Positions 43,449 through 50,919 of a DNA stretch of 64,000 bases are shown in pieces. The stretch covers positions 930,001 to 994,000 of the forward strand of contig NZ_VUJV01000003.1 of NCBI RefSeq assembly GCF_008373755.1, in the 5' to 3' direction. A program made the position numbers and the translations under genes. Below the pieces are notes generated by a model, which ran no database searches, was not told where the DNA came from, and saw only the letters and a program-made list of their open reading frames with translations. This DNA comes from Nocardioides humilatus (GTDB taxonomy: Bacteria > Actinomycetota > Actinomycetes > Propionibacteriales > Nocardioidaceae). Numbering within the stretch: the first letter of the stretch is position 1; each line of letters starts with the position of its first letter.

Positions 43449-43512
43449 CCGGCCCTGTGGCGTTCATCGCGCCCGATCCGTGGAGGAGCGGGCGCATTCT
43501 GGGTACCTCGTG

Positions 43513-44931
43513 ATGATGGAGCGACAACGCGATACCTCGTCCTGCCTCTGGCTGGGCCGCCACGACCCAGCACTCGGGGACCGATCCCCCGTGCCCGACG
43601 AGGTCGAGGTGCTCGTCGTGGGCGCAGGGCTCGCCGGGCTGGCGACCGCCGTACAGATGGCCCGCGCGGGCCGCCAGGTCGCCGTCGTGGAGGCGCGGAC
43701 CGTCGGCGCTGCCACCACCGGACGGACGACCGGCAAGATCTCCCTCCTCCAGGGCACCAAGCTGACGCGCATCCGCGACCTGCACTCGGCCGAGGTCGTC
43801 GAGGAGTACGTCGCCGCGAACCGAGCCGGGCAGGACTGGCTCCTCGACCTCTGCGAGGCCTACAGCGTCGAGGTGCAGCGACGCGACGCGGTCACCTATG
43901 CCGGCGACGCGACCCAGGTCGCTGCTGTGCGAAGCGAGTGCGACGCCGCGGCTGCTGCCGGCCTCCCGGTGACCTTCGCGGAGCGTTGGGACTCACCGAT
44001 CCCGCATCACGGTGCGGTGATCCTGCGCGACCAGGCGCAGTGCGACCCGGCCCAGCTCCTCACCGCCCTCGTCGACGAGCTGAAGGCCGCGGGCGGCACC
44101 GTCCACGAGGGGCACCGCATGGTGCGCGTGTCACTGACGGGTCGGCCCGAGGTCACCCTGGACGGCGGGGCGGTGGTGCGTGCTGACGACGTGGTCGTCG
44201 CCACCGGCGCTCCCGGGCTCGACCGCGACCTGCGCTTCGCCTCACTGACAGCCCAGCGCTCCTACCTGCTCGCCTATAGCGGCATCGAAGGGATCGGGGC
44301 GATGGCGATCAGCGCCGGATCGCCGACCCACTCCTTCCGCGACGTCCCCGGAGAGGAGCCGGTGACACTCGTCGGTGGTGCGGGCCACCCCGTCGGGCGT
44401 ACGAAGTCGGAGGTCGTCGGCGTGGACCGGCTGCGCGGCTGGGTCGTCGAACAGTTCCCCGATGCGGTCGAGACCCACTGCTGGTCCGCCCAGGACTACA
44501 GCCCGGCCAACGAGCTGCCCGTCGCCGAGACGATCGCCATCGGGAGCAGCCGGCTCCACGTCCTCACCGGCTTCGACAAGTGGGGCCTGACCACCGGCGT
44601 GGCCGCGGCGTTCCAGGTCAGCGACCGGGTCCTCGGTCGGCGTCCCGGACCTTGGCCTCGCTCGGCCCACGTCTCGGGGAAGGCGGTCCTGCGGACCCTT
44701 ACCGACAACCTCCAGACAGCACAGGTTGCCGCGACGGATTGGGCACGCGCCGCCCTGCCGGGCGGCTCACCGGACTGCAAGGTCGTCGGCGTCTGCACCC
44801 ACCTGGGCGGGAGGCTGCGCTGGAACGACGCCGAGCAGACGTGGGACTGCCCGCTGCACGGCTCGCGGTTCTCCGAGGACGGCGCGGTCCTCGAGGGCCC
44901 GGCGAAGCGCCCGCTGCGCCAGCGCGACTGA
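43513..44931 (+). CDS. FAD-dependent oxidoreductase fused to Rieske domain
   Basis: The protein has 472 residues from the ATG at 43513; the adjacent GTG at 43510 and ATG at 43516 are possible. The N-terminal DAO fold starts with the FAD-binding loop VLVVGAGLAGLATA and VVEARTVGAATTGRTTGKIS. The C-terminal Rieske-type [2Fe-2S] site is Cys428-x-His430 and Cys446-x2-His449 in CPLH. This pairing is known in a family of bacterial oxidoreductases, with electrons presumably passing from FAD to the cluster. The substrate is unknown. GGGTAC at 43501-43506 directly upstream fits SigB-type control. Its 3' end is closed by the hairpin at 44954-44995. Confidence 0.88.
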   Translation: MMERQRDTSSCLWLGRHDPALGDRSPVPDEVEVLVVGAGLAGLATAVQMARAGRQVAVVEARTVGAATTGRTTGKISLLQGTKLTRIRDLHSAEVVEEYVAANRAGQDWLLDLCEAYSVEVQRRDAVTYAGDATQVAAVRSECDAAAAAGLPVTFAERWDSPIPHHGAVILRDQAQCDPAQLLTALVDELKAAGGTVHEGHRMVRVSLTGRPEVTLDGGAVVRADDVVVATGAPGLDRDLRFASLTAQRSYLLAYSGIEGIGAMAISAGSPTHSFRDVPGEEPVTLVGGAGHPVGRTKSEVVGVDRLRGWVVEQFPDAVETHCWSAQDYSPANELPVAETIAIGSSRLHVLTGFDKWGLTTGVAAAFQVSDRVLGRRPGPWPRSAHVSGKAVLRTLTDNLQTAQVAATDWARAALPGGSPDCKVVGVCTHLGGRLRWNDAEQTWDCPLHGSRFSEDGAVLEGPAKRPLRQRD

Positions 44932-44953
44932 GCGGGCAACGGAACGGGTATGA

Positions 44954-44995
44954 CGACGGCGTGGTCGGCCGGGTTTCGGCTCGACCACGCCGTCG
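44954..44995. terminator. Bidirectional hairpin between FAD-Rieske and sigma genes
   Basis: CGACGGCGTGGTCG (44954-44967) and CGACCACGCCGTCG (44982-44995) are perfectly complementary 14-bp arms around a 14-nt loop. It lies between convergent genes ending at 44931 and 45018. Confidence 0.75.
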
Positions 44996-45017
44996 GGCAG
45001 GCCGCCTGACGGGGGGC

Positions 45018-45821
45018 TCAGGCAGCCTTCGTGGTCGTCGTGCGCCCGCGACGACCCGTGATCGACGTGCGCAGATCAGTGAGGATCCGCTGCAGCAACC
45101 GCGATACCTGCACCTGCGTGACGCCGAGCTCGTCGGCGATCTGCTGCTGCGTCTTCTGCTCGTAGAAGCGCATCCGCAAGATCTTGCGGTCGCGCTCCTT
45201 CAGGCGCTTGCAGGCAGGAGCCAGGACGGCGATCGCCTCCGACCGGTCGTAGCCGACCTCGTCGGTGGCGAGCCGGTCGATCCACGAAAAGCCGGCGTCT
45301 CCTCCGGGCGCCGTCTCGTGCAACGAGTCGGGGCTGGACAACGTCGCGCACTCGTAGGACTCGAGGACGTCCTCCGTGGTGCAGCCGAGGTCGTCGGCGA
45401 GCTCCTGCGGCCGCGGGGGTCGCCCGAGGAGCTGGGTGAGCCGCTCCTCCGCCTCCGTCACCCGCGGGCGGAGCTCCTGGAGCCGCCGCGGTGGACGGAT
45501 CGTCCACGTGATGTCGCGGAAGTAGCGCTTCAGCTCTCCGAGAATGCTCGGTACGGCGAAGACCAGCAGGTCGTCGCCGCGAGCGGGGTCGAAGTTCTGG
45601 ACCGCGCGGGTGAGCGCGAGGCAGGCGACCTGCTCGAGCTCGTCGCGGGCCTGACCCCGGTTGCGGTAGCGCGACGCGAGAGCGTGGGCCACCGGAATGT
45701 TGAGGACGATCACCTCGTCCAACAAGCGAGCCCTATCAGCAGGCTCCGCATCGACAGCCTCAGCAAGGAGGGCTGCGGTTCGTTGTTTGCGTTCGTCGGT
45801 CGTAACAGTTGTTGCGGGCAT
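45018..45821 (-). CDS. SigB/SigF-family alternative sigma factor
   Basis: A 267-residue group 3 sigma factor. Region 2 is visible in IPVAHALASRYRNRGQARDE and VQNFDPARGDDLLVFAVPSI, then GELKRYFRDITWTIRPPRRL. Region 3 contains LGRPPRPQELADDLGCTTED. Region 4 contains LKERDRKILRMRFYEQKTQQ and ELGVTQVQVSRLLQRIL. This is the stress/sporulation SigB-SigF family. No anti-sigma (RsbW) gene is adjacent, so control must come from elsewhere. It would plausibly read the GGGTAT boxes upstream of 40632, 41578, 42462 and 43513. Confidence 0.92.
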   Translation of the reverse strand: MPATTVTTDERKQRTAALLAEAVDAEPADRARLLDEVIVLNIPVAHALASRYRNRGQARDELEQVACLALTRAVQNFDPARGDDLLVFAVPSILGELKRYFRDITWTIRPPRRLQELRPRVTEAEERLTQLLGRPPRPQELADDLGCTTEDVLESYECATLSSPDSLHETAPGGDAGFSWIDRLATDEVGYDRSEAIAVLAPACKRLKERDRKILRMRFYEQKTQQQIADELGVTQVQVSRLLQRILTDLRTSITGRRGRTTTTKAA

Positions 45822-45910
45822 GACGGACTACTCCCGATTGCGAGAGCGGGTGTGGCGGTTGGCTGGGCCACGGGCGCCGAAGCGCCAACAATTCGACCAT
45901 AGCCCAAAAT

Positions 45911-45927
45911 GACTAGATCGCCTAGTC
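45911..45927 (-). terminator. Weak hairpin after the small membrane gene
   Basis: GACTAG-GCGAT-CTAGTC on the minus strand is followed by ATTTT. It starts 2 bp after the stop of the 62-aa gene. The six-pair stem is weak. Confidence 0.35.
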
Positions 45928-45929
45928 CT

Positions 45930-46118
45930 TCAGGACATGTCGTGGTGCTCGCGCCACTCGCGCCGCTCCTCCTGCTCGACCGAACCGTCGGGGAATCGTT
46001 CGGGCTCGGACTCGACCGCGATGCTGCGTTTCCGGTCGAACCAGAAGGCCGCTGCGAGGCCTCCTCCGATGAGCGAGACGAGACCGATTCCGAGCAGGAC
46101 ACCGACGACGATGGTCAT
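45930..46118 (-). CDS. Small single-span membrane protein, 62 aa
   Basis: MTIVVGVLLGIGLVSLIGGG forms one membrane helix, followed by a charged tail with FDRKRSIAVES and EQEERREWREHH. The start ATG at 46118 is divergent from the gene at 46173. The composition and hydrophobic pattern support a real small protein. The family is unknown. Confidence 0.6.
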   Translation of the reverse strand: MTIVVGVLLGIGLVSLIGGGLAAAFWFDRKRSIAVESEPERFPDGSVEQEERREWREHHDMS

Positions 46119-46172
46119 ACCACGTCAGTGCCCGTGCAGCCGTTCGGCATACCTGAAGTGGGAGGATCCACC

Positions 46173-47327
46173 ATGCGCAGGATCGTCCTCGGGGCGCTGG
46201 CCCTCGTGCTGGTCGTCGTACTGGCGGTCATCTGGGTGGCGACCCGGGGTGACGATGCCGAGCCGCGCGCCAGGAGCAGACCGAGCGACAAGCCGGCGTC
46301 CGGACCGCGGGAGGTCTACCGGCTCGGCGAGGCCGCGGCCGCCGTGCCCGGCGAGGACTACGAGGTCCTCCAGCAGATCCCGGGGCAGATCGCCCACCAG
46401 TCGGTGCTTCTCCTGCCCGACCGGACGCTGGTCCTCACCAACACGTACCGATACGGCGAAGCAGGTCTCCCGCTGCCCGACCTGGTCGCGGTGTGGGACC
46501 CCGATACCGGCGTACGCCAGAACCTGCCCGCCCGCTGGCCGCGCCACTTTTCGCGCGTGACCGCGAGCGGAGAGCATGACCTGTGGGTGTCCTTCGCCGG
46601 GCCCGGGCCGACCGGCAAGGTGCACCGCGTCGTGCACTACGACCTCCGGACAGGGCAGGACGAGGTCCTCACCGTCCCGGACGTCGCGAACGCGAAGAGC
46701 AAGCACGTCATCGGAGCGCCGTACGGCGCTGCCGACGGCCGCATCTACTTCCTCACCGGCACCGAGCCGTGCCTCAAGTCGCGCCCCCGGTGCGACAACC
46801 CCCACGACGCCGAGCTGTGGTCGTTCGCGCCGAGCGCGCCGGATCTCGTGCGTAAGGAGGCCGACGACGTCGGGGAGTTCGCCGTCTCGCCGACGCACCT
46901 GACCTGGGTCGATTCGCGGGACTCCGGCGACGACGAGGACTTCGTGCTCCACGTGCGCAGGCACGGGAGCGACCGCGTCCACCAGGCAACCGTCCGGGAC
47001 TGCTGGTACGGACCCTGGGTGCCGGTGCTCCAGACGAGGAACAAGCGGGTGCTGCTCCAGTGCGGTCGCCTCTTCGACACGCGTGCACACCAGGTCGCTC
47101 GCCTGCACATCTACAGCCACGACCTCAGCGGGATGGGCAACCGATGGATCGCCTGGGGCTGGACCATCCTGCAGCCCGACACCGGTCGGCTGCTCCAGAT
47201 CTCCGACGGGCGGATCTGGCACCAGCGCCCGGTGGCGATGTCTGGCGACCTCATCCTCTTCCCGACCGGCACCGAGCCGCCCAACACCCGCAACGGCACC
47301 TGGACCCTGGCGCGCCTAGCACGCTGA
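46173..47327 (+). CDS. Membrane-anchored beta-propeller-like protein, 384 aa
   Basis: The ATG at 46173 follows GGGAGG. MRRIVLGALALVLVVVLAVI is an anchor helix, and the rest is extracytoplasmic. Repeated strand-like patterns such as LVAVWDPDTGVRQNLP, VHYDLRTGQDEVLTVP, DGRIYFLTG and HLTWVDSRDSGDD suggest a WD40- or Kelch-like propeller. Cysteine pairs (CLKSRPRC) could form disulfides. No enzyme motif was seen, and I do not recognise the family. The next gene starts 46 bp later on the same strand. Confidence 0.75.
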   Translation: MRRIVLGALALVLVVVLAVIWVATRGDDAEPRARSRPSDKPASGPREVYRLGEAAAAVPGEDYEVLQQIPGQIAHQSVLLLPDRTLVLTNTYRYGEAGLPLPDLVAVWDPDTGVRQNLPARWPRHFSRVTASGEHDLWVSFAGPGPTGKVHRVVHYDLRTGQDEVLTVPDVANAKSKHVIGAPYGAADGRIYFLTGTEPCLKSRPRCDNPHDAELWSFAPSAPDLVRKEADDVGEFAVSPTHLTWVDSRDSGDDEDFVLHVRRHGSDRVHQATVRDCWYGPWVPVLQTRNKRVLLQCGRLFDTRAHQVARLHIYSHDLSGMGNRWIAWGWTILQPDTGRLLQISDGRIWHQRPVAMSGDLILFPTGTEPPNTRNGTWTLARLAR

Positions 47328-47372
47328 GGCTGGGTGACGTCCGGTGTCGGAACGGCGTGGCACTGTGCCGTC

Positions 47373-48119
47373 ATGACCACGTTCCGCAGCTCCGACGACC
47401 TCCGCGGCGCGGAGTTCCTCGACGCCGACCTCACCGGTGCGCGCTTCGTCGGCAGCGACCTGTCCGGCGCCGTCATGCGCGGCGTCGTGGTCGATGGCGC
47501 CGAGATCGACGCGCCCTGGCTCTCCGAGGGCGCGTTCCTCCTCGTCAACGGGATCGACGTCCTCCCCTTCGTTGAGGCCGAGCTCGACCGCCAGTTCCCC
47601 GGACGGGCCGACCGGAAGGCCGCCGACCCGGTCGGCCTGCGGGCGGCCTGGGCCGCCCTGGAGCGCGCCTGGGGTGCCGCCGTCGAACGGGCCCGCTCCC
47701 TGCCCGGTGGCACGGTCGACGTCCGCGTCGCCGGCGAGTGGTCCTTCGCCCAGACCCTGCGTCACCTCGTGCTGGCCACGGACCTGTGGCTGGGCCAGGC
47801 CGTCCTGGAGATCGAGCAGCCGTTCCACCCACTGGGGTTGCGGCACACCGACGCCGACGATCGTGCTGATCCTCCGCCCGGCGGTACCCCGACCTTCGCT
47901 GAGGTGCTCCAGGCGCGCGCGAGCCGGATCGCGATGGTCCGTGACTTCCTGGTCCGGGTCTCCGCCGACGAGCTCGCCGCGCCGCGGACCAACCCGCACA
48001 GCGTCGATGAGCAGGAGACCGTCGTGTCGTGCCTCCACGTGATCCTCGAGGAGGAGTGGGAGCACCTGCGCTATGCGTTGCGCGACCTCGACGTCATCGC
48101 CGCGGGAGACCAGGCCTGA
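47373..48119 (+). CDS. Pentapeptide-like plus DinB-family protein
   Basis: The protein has 248 residues from the ATG at 47373. Residues 8-40 resemble pentapeptide repeats (LRGAEFLDADLTGARFVGSD, then LSGAVMRGVVVDG). A DinB-like four-helix bundle follows: EWSFAQTLRHLVLATDLWLG and the C-terminal SCLHVILEEEWEHLRYALRD, with His residues spaced for a metal site. These are usually DinB_2/mycothiol-transferase-like enzymes. The thiol substrate, perhaps mycothiol, is an inference. Transcription is closed by the hairpin at 48126-48174. Confidence 0.85.
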   Translation: MTTFRSSDDLRGAEFLDADLTGARFVGSDLSGAVMRGVVVDGAEIDAPWLSEGAFLLVNGIDVLPFVEAELDRQFPGRADRKAADPVGLRAAWAALERAWGAAVERARSLPGGTVDVRVAGEWSFAQTLRHLVLATDLWLGQAVLEIEQPFHPLGLRHTDADDRADPPPGGTPTFAEVLQARASRIAMVRDFLVRVSADELAAPRTNPHSVDEQETVVSCLHVILEEEWEHLRYALRDLDVIAAGDQA

Positions 48120-48125
48120 CAACGA

Positions 48126-48174
48126 GAAGTGGGGAGGTCCCGACGCAGCTGGTGCGTCGGATCCTCCCCACTTC
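48126..48174. terminator. Strong bidirectional hairpin before katG end
   Basis: GAAGTGGGGAGG (48126-48137) and CCTCCCCACTTC (48163-48174) pair over 12 bp, with an inner 8-bp stem CCGACGCA/TGCGTCGG. It lies between the stop at 48119 (+) and the katG stop at 48191 (-). Confidence 0.75.
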
Positions 48175-48190
48175 CCCGTGGATCAGGTGA

Positions 48191-50389
48191 TCAGACCAGG
48201 TCGGCGTCCATGACCTTGGTCCAGGCCGCCACGAAGTCGGCGACGAACTTCTCGCGAGCGTCGTCGCTGGCGTAGACCTCGGCCAGCGCGCGGAGCTGCG
48301 AGTTGGAGCCGAAGACGAGGTCGACGGCGGTCGCCGTACGGGTGACCTCACCGCTGACGCGGTCGCGGCCCTCGTAGACCTGCTCGCCGGACTCCGCGAC
48401 CTTCCACACGACGCTCATGTCGAGGAGGTTGGTGAAGAAGTCGGCGGTGAGGACGCCCGGCCGGTCGGTGAAGACGCCGTGGGCCGAGCCACCGTGGTTG
48501 GCACCGAGCACCCGGAGGCCGCCGACCAGGGCGGTCGTCTCGGGAGCCGACAGGCCGAGGAGGTAGGCCCGCTCGACGAGCAGCTTCTCCAGCGGAGCCT
48601 TCTCGCCGGGCCGCGCGTAGTTGCGGAAGCCGTCGGCGCGGGGCTCGAGCGCGGAGAAGGAGTCGACGTCGGTCTGCTCCTGCGAGGCATCGGTGCGACC
48701 GACCTGGACGGGTACGGTCACCTCGACACCGCCGTCCTGGGCGGCCTTCTCGACCGCGGCGGCACCGGCGATCACGATGACGTCGGCCAGCGAGACCTGC
48801 GCGCCGCCGGCGGCGTTGAAGTCGGCCTGGACCTGCTCGAGCTTCGACAGCGCGACGCCCAGGTCAGCCGGGCTGTTGACGTCCCAGTCCTTCTGGGGAG
48901 CCAGCCGTACGCGAGCGCCGTTGGCGCCACCGCGGCGGTCAGTGCGGCGGTAGCTGCCCGCCGAGGCCCACGCGGTCGAGACGAGCTGTGCGACGGACAG
49001 GCCGCTCTCGAGGACCTGCGCCTTGATCGTGGCGACGTCGGCGTCGGAGACGACGGCACCCTCGTGCGCCGGCACCGGGTCCTGCCACAGCTGGGCCTCG
49101 GGGACCCAGGGGCCGAGGATGCGGCCGACGGGACCCATGTCGCGGTGGAGCAGCTTGTACCAAGCCTTGGCGAACGCCAGGCGGAACTCGTCGGGGTTCT
49201 CGAGGAAGCGTCGCGAGATGCCCTCGTAGACCGGGTCGAAGCGCAGCGCCAGGTCGGTGGTCAGCATCGTGGGCAGGCGCTTCGGGGAGTCAGCGGCCGG
49301 GCCGGGGATGATCGCCTCGGCGTCCTTCGCGACCCACTGCTTGGCGCCGGCGGGGCTCTCGGAGAGCTCCCACTCGTAGCCGAAGAGGATCTCGAAGAAG
49401 CGGTTGCTCCACTGGGTCGGCTTGTCGGTCCAGGTGACCTCGAGGCCGCTGGTGATCGTGTCGGCACCCTTGCCCGACGCATAGGAGCTCGTCCAGCCGA
49501 AGCCCTGCTCCTCCAGACCGGCACCCTCGGGCTCCACACCGACGAGGTCGGGGTTGCCGGCACCGTGGGCCTTGCCGAAGGTGTGACCACCAGCGATGAG
49601 GGCGACGGTCTCCTCGTCGTTCATCGCCATCCGGCCGAAGGTCTCGCGGATGTCGCGGCCCGCGGCGAGCGGGTCGGGGGTGCCGTTGGGGCCCTCCGGG
49701 TTGACGTAGATGAGACCCATCTGGACCGCGCCGAACGGCTCGGCCAGCTCGCGGTCGCCGCTGTAGCGGGCGTCGTCGAGCCAGACGTCCTCGGTGCCCC
49801 AGTTGATCTGCTCCGGCTCCCACACGTCCTCACGACCGAACCCGAAGCCGAACGTCTCGAAGCCCATGTCCTCGAGCGCGACGTTGCCGGCGAGGACCAG
49901 GAGGTCGGCCCAGGAGACCTTCTGGCCGTACTTCTTCTTGACCGGCCACAGCAGGCGGCGGGCCTTGTCGAGGTTGCCGTTGTCGGGCCAGCTGTTGAGC
50001 GGCGCGAAGCGCTGGTCGCCCGAGCCGGCGCCACCGCGGCCGTCGAAGGTGCGGTAGGTGCCCGCGGCGTGCCAGCTGAGGCGGATCATCAGGCCGCCGT
50101 AGTGGCCGAAGTCCGCGGGCCACCAGTCCTGAGAGGTGGTGAGGACCTCGACGATGTCGGCCTTGAGGGCCTCGACGTCGAGCTTCGCGAACTCCGCGGC
50201 GTAGTCGAACTCCTCGCCGAGCGGGTTGGTCGCGGGTGCCTGCTTGTGCAGCTGGGTCAGGTCGAGCTGGTTGGGCCACCAGTCCTGGTTGGTGCGCGGG
50301 GCGGGCGAGGCGGAGGTCGGCGCATCCAGCGCCGGGTTCTCGCTGTCGCTGCCGGATGCGGTCGCGCCGTGGTCAACAGGGCAGTTCAT
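48191..50389 (-). CDS. katG: Catalase-peroxidase
   Basis: A 732-residue bifunctional heme enzyme that destroys H2O2. The distal triad is in [13 protein letters not shown] (Arg103-Trp106-His107), [13 protein letters not shown] carries the Tyr of the Met-Tyr-Trp adduct, and the proximal His is in [17 protein letters not shown]-terminal second peroxidase-like domain is present, as in all KatG. It lies 16 bp downstream of the furA gene, as in mycobacteria. The start ATG at 50389 gives [20 protein letters not shown]. Confidence 0.97.
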   Translation of the reverse strand: MNCPVDHGATASGSDSENPALDAPTSASPAPRTNQDWWPNQLDLTQLHKQAPATNPLGEEFDYAAEFAKLDVEALKADIVEVLTTSQDWWPADFGHYGGLMIRLSWHAAGTYRTFDGRGGAGSGDQRFAPLNSWPDNGNLDKARRLLWPVKKKYGQKVSWADLLVLAGNVALEDMGFETFGFGFGREDVWEPEQINWGTEDVWLDDARYSGDRELAEPFGAVQMGLIYVNPEGPNGTPDPLAAGRDIRETFGRMAMNDEETVALIAGGHTFGKAHGAGNPDLVGVEPEGAGLEEQGFGWTSSYASGKGADTITSGLEVTWTDKPTQWSNRFFEILFGYEWELSESPAGAKQWVAKDAEAIIPGPAADSPKRLPTMLTTDLALRFDPVYEGISRRFLENPDEFRLAFAKAWYKLLHRDMGPVGRILGPWVPEAQLWQDPVPAHEGAVVSDADVATIKAQVLESGLSVAQLVSTAWASAGSYRRTDRRGGANGARVRLAPQKDWDVNSPADLGVALSKLEQVQADFNAAGGAQVSLADVIVIAGAAAVEKAAQDGGVEVTVPVQVGRTDASQEQTDVDSFSALEPRADGFRNYARPGEKAPLEKLLVERAYLLGLSAPETTALVGGLRVLGANHGGSAHGVFTDRPGVLTADFFTNLLDMSVVWKVAESGEQVYEGRDRVSGEVTRTATAVDLVFGSNSQLRALAEVYASDDAREKFVADFVAAWTKVMDADLV

Positions 50390-50405
50390 GGGAAACCTCT
50401 CGAGC

Positions 50406-50846
50406 TCAGCTGGAAGGGACGGTGATGCAGTCGGGGCAGGTGCCCCAGTAGACGACCTCGGCCTCGTCGATCACGAAGCCGTTGTCATCGGTAGCGGTCA
50501 GGCAGGGGACGTGGCCCACAGCGCAGTCCACGTCGCTGATCGCGCCGCAGCTGCGGCACACGACGTGGTGGTGGTTGTCGCCGACGCGGGTCTCGTAGCG
50601 CGCCACGGAACCGGACGGCTGGATCCGACGGATCAGGCCGGCCGCGGTCAGTGCCCGCAGGACGTCGTAGACGGCCTGGTGGGAGACCTCGCCCTCGACG
50701 GATGCGTCCGCGCGGACGGCCGAGATGAGGGCGTCGGTGTCGGCGTGCGGGTGGGCGTGCACGGCACCGAGGACGGCGAGGCGCGGCCGGGTCACCCGCA
50801 GGTCGGCACCCCGGAGCAGCTGCTCGAAGTCGGGGGCCGCGGTCAC
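50406..50846 (-). CDS. furA: FurA-type ferric uptake/oxidative stress regulator
   Basis: The protein has 146 residues from the GTG at 50846 ([20 protein letters not shown]), which matches the start of mycobacterial FurA. An upstream GTG at 50891 would overlap the operator. The winged helix [20 protein letters not shown], then [20 protein letters not shown], precedes metal sites in [12 protein letters not shown] and TCPDC. It represses itself and katG, and peroxide or iron state relieves it. The palindrome at 50868-50882 is the likely operator. Confidence 0.93.
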   Translation of the reverse strand: MTAAPDFEQLLRGADLRVTRPRLAVLGAVHAHPHADTDALISAVRADASVEGEVSHQAVYDVLRALTAAGLIRRIQPSGSVARYETRVGDNHHHVVCRSCGAISDVDCAVGHVPCLTATDDNGFVIDEAEVVYWGTCPDCITVPSS

Positions 50847-50867
50847 ACGAGCGAACCTACTCCTTTT

Positions 50868-50882
50868 CTTGAATGATTCAAG
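50868..50882. promoter_or_regulatory. FurA/PerR-like palindrome upstream of furA-katG
   Basis: CTTGAATGATTCAAG is a perfect 7-1-7 inverted repeat, 21 bp upstream of the furA GTG. The core TTGAATGATTCAA is close to FurA/PerR-type boxes, and it is unusually AT-rich for this window. Confidence 0.7.
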
Positions 50883-50919
50883 ATCTGACACGCCCCGATC
50901 TCAGGACCTGGAACAAGTT

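Noticed and set aside
48479-50425. 648-codon plus-strand frame opposite katG
   Set aside because: Shadow of katG, whose heme-site motifs are on the minus strand.
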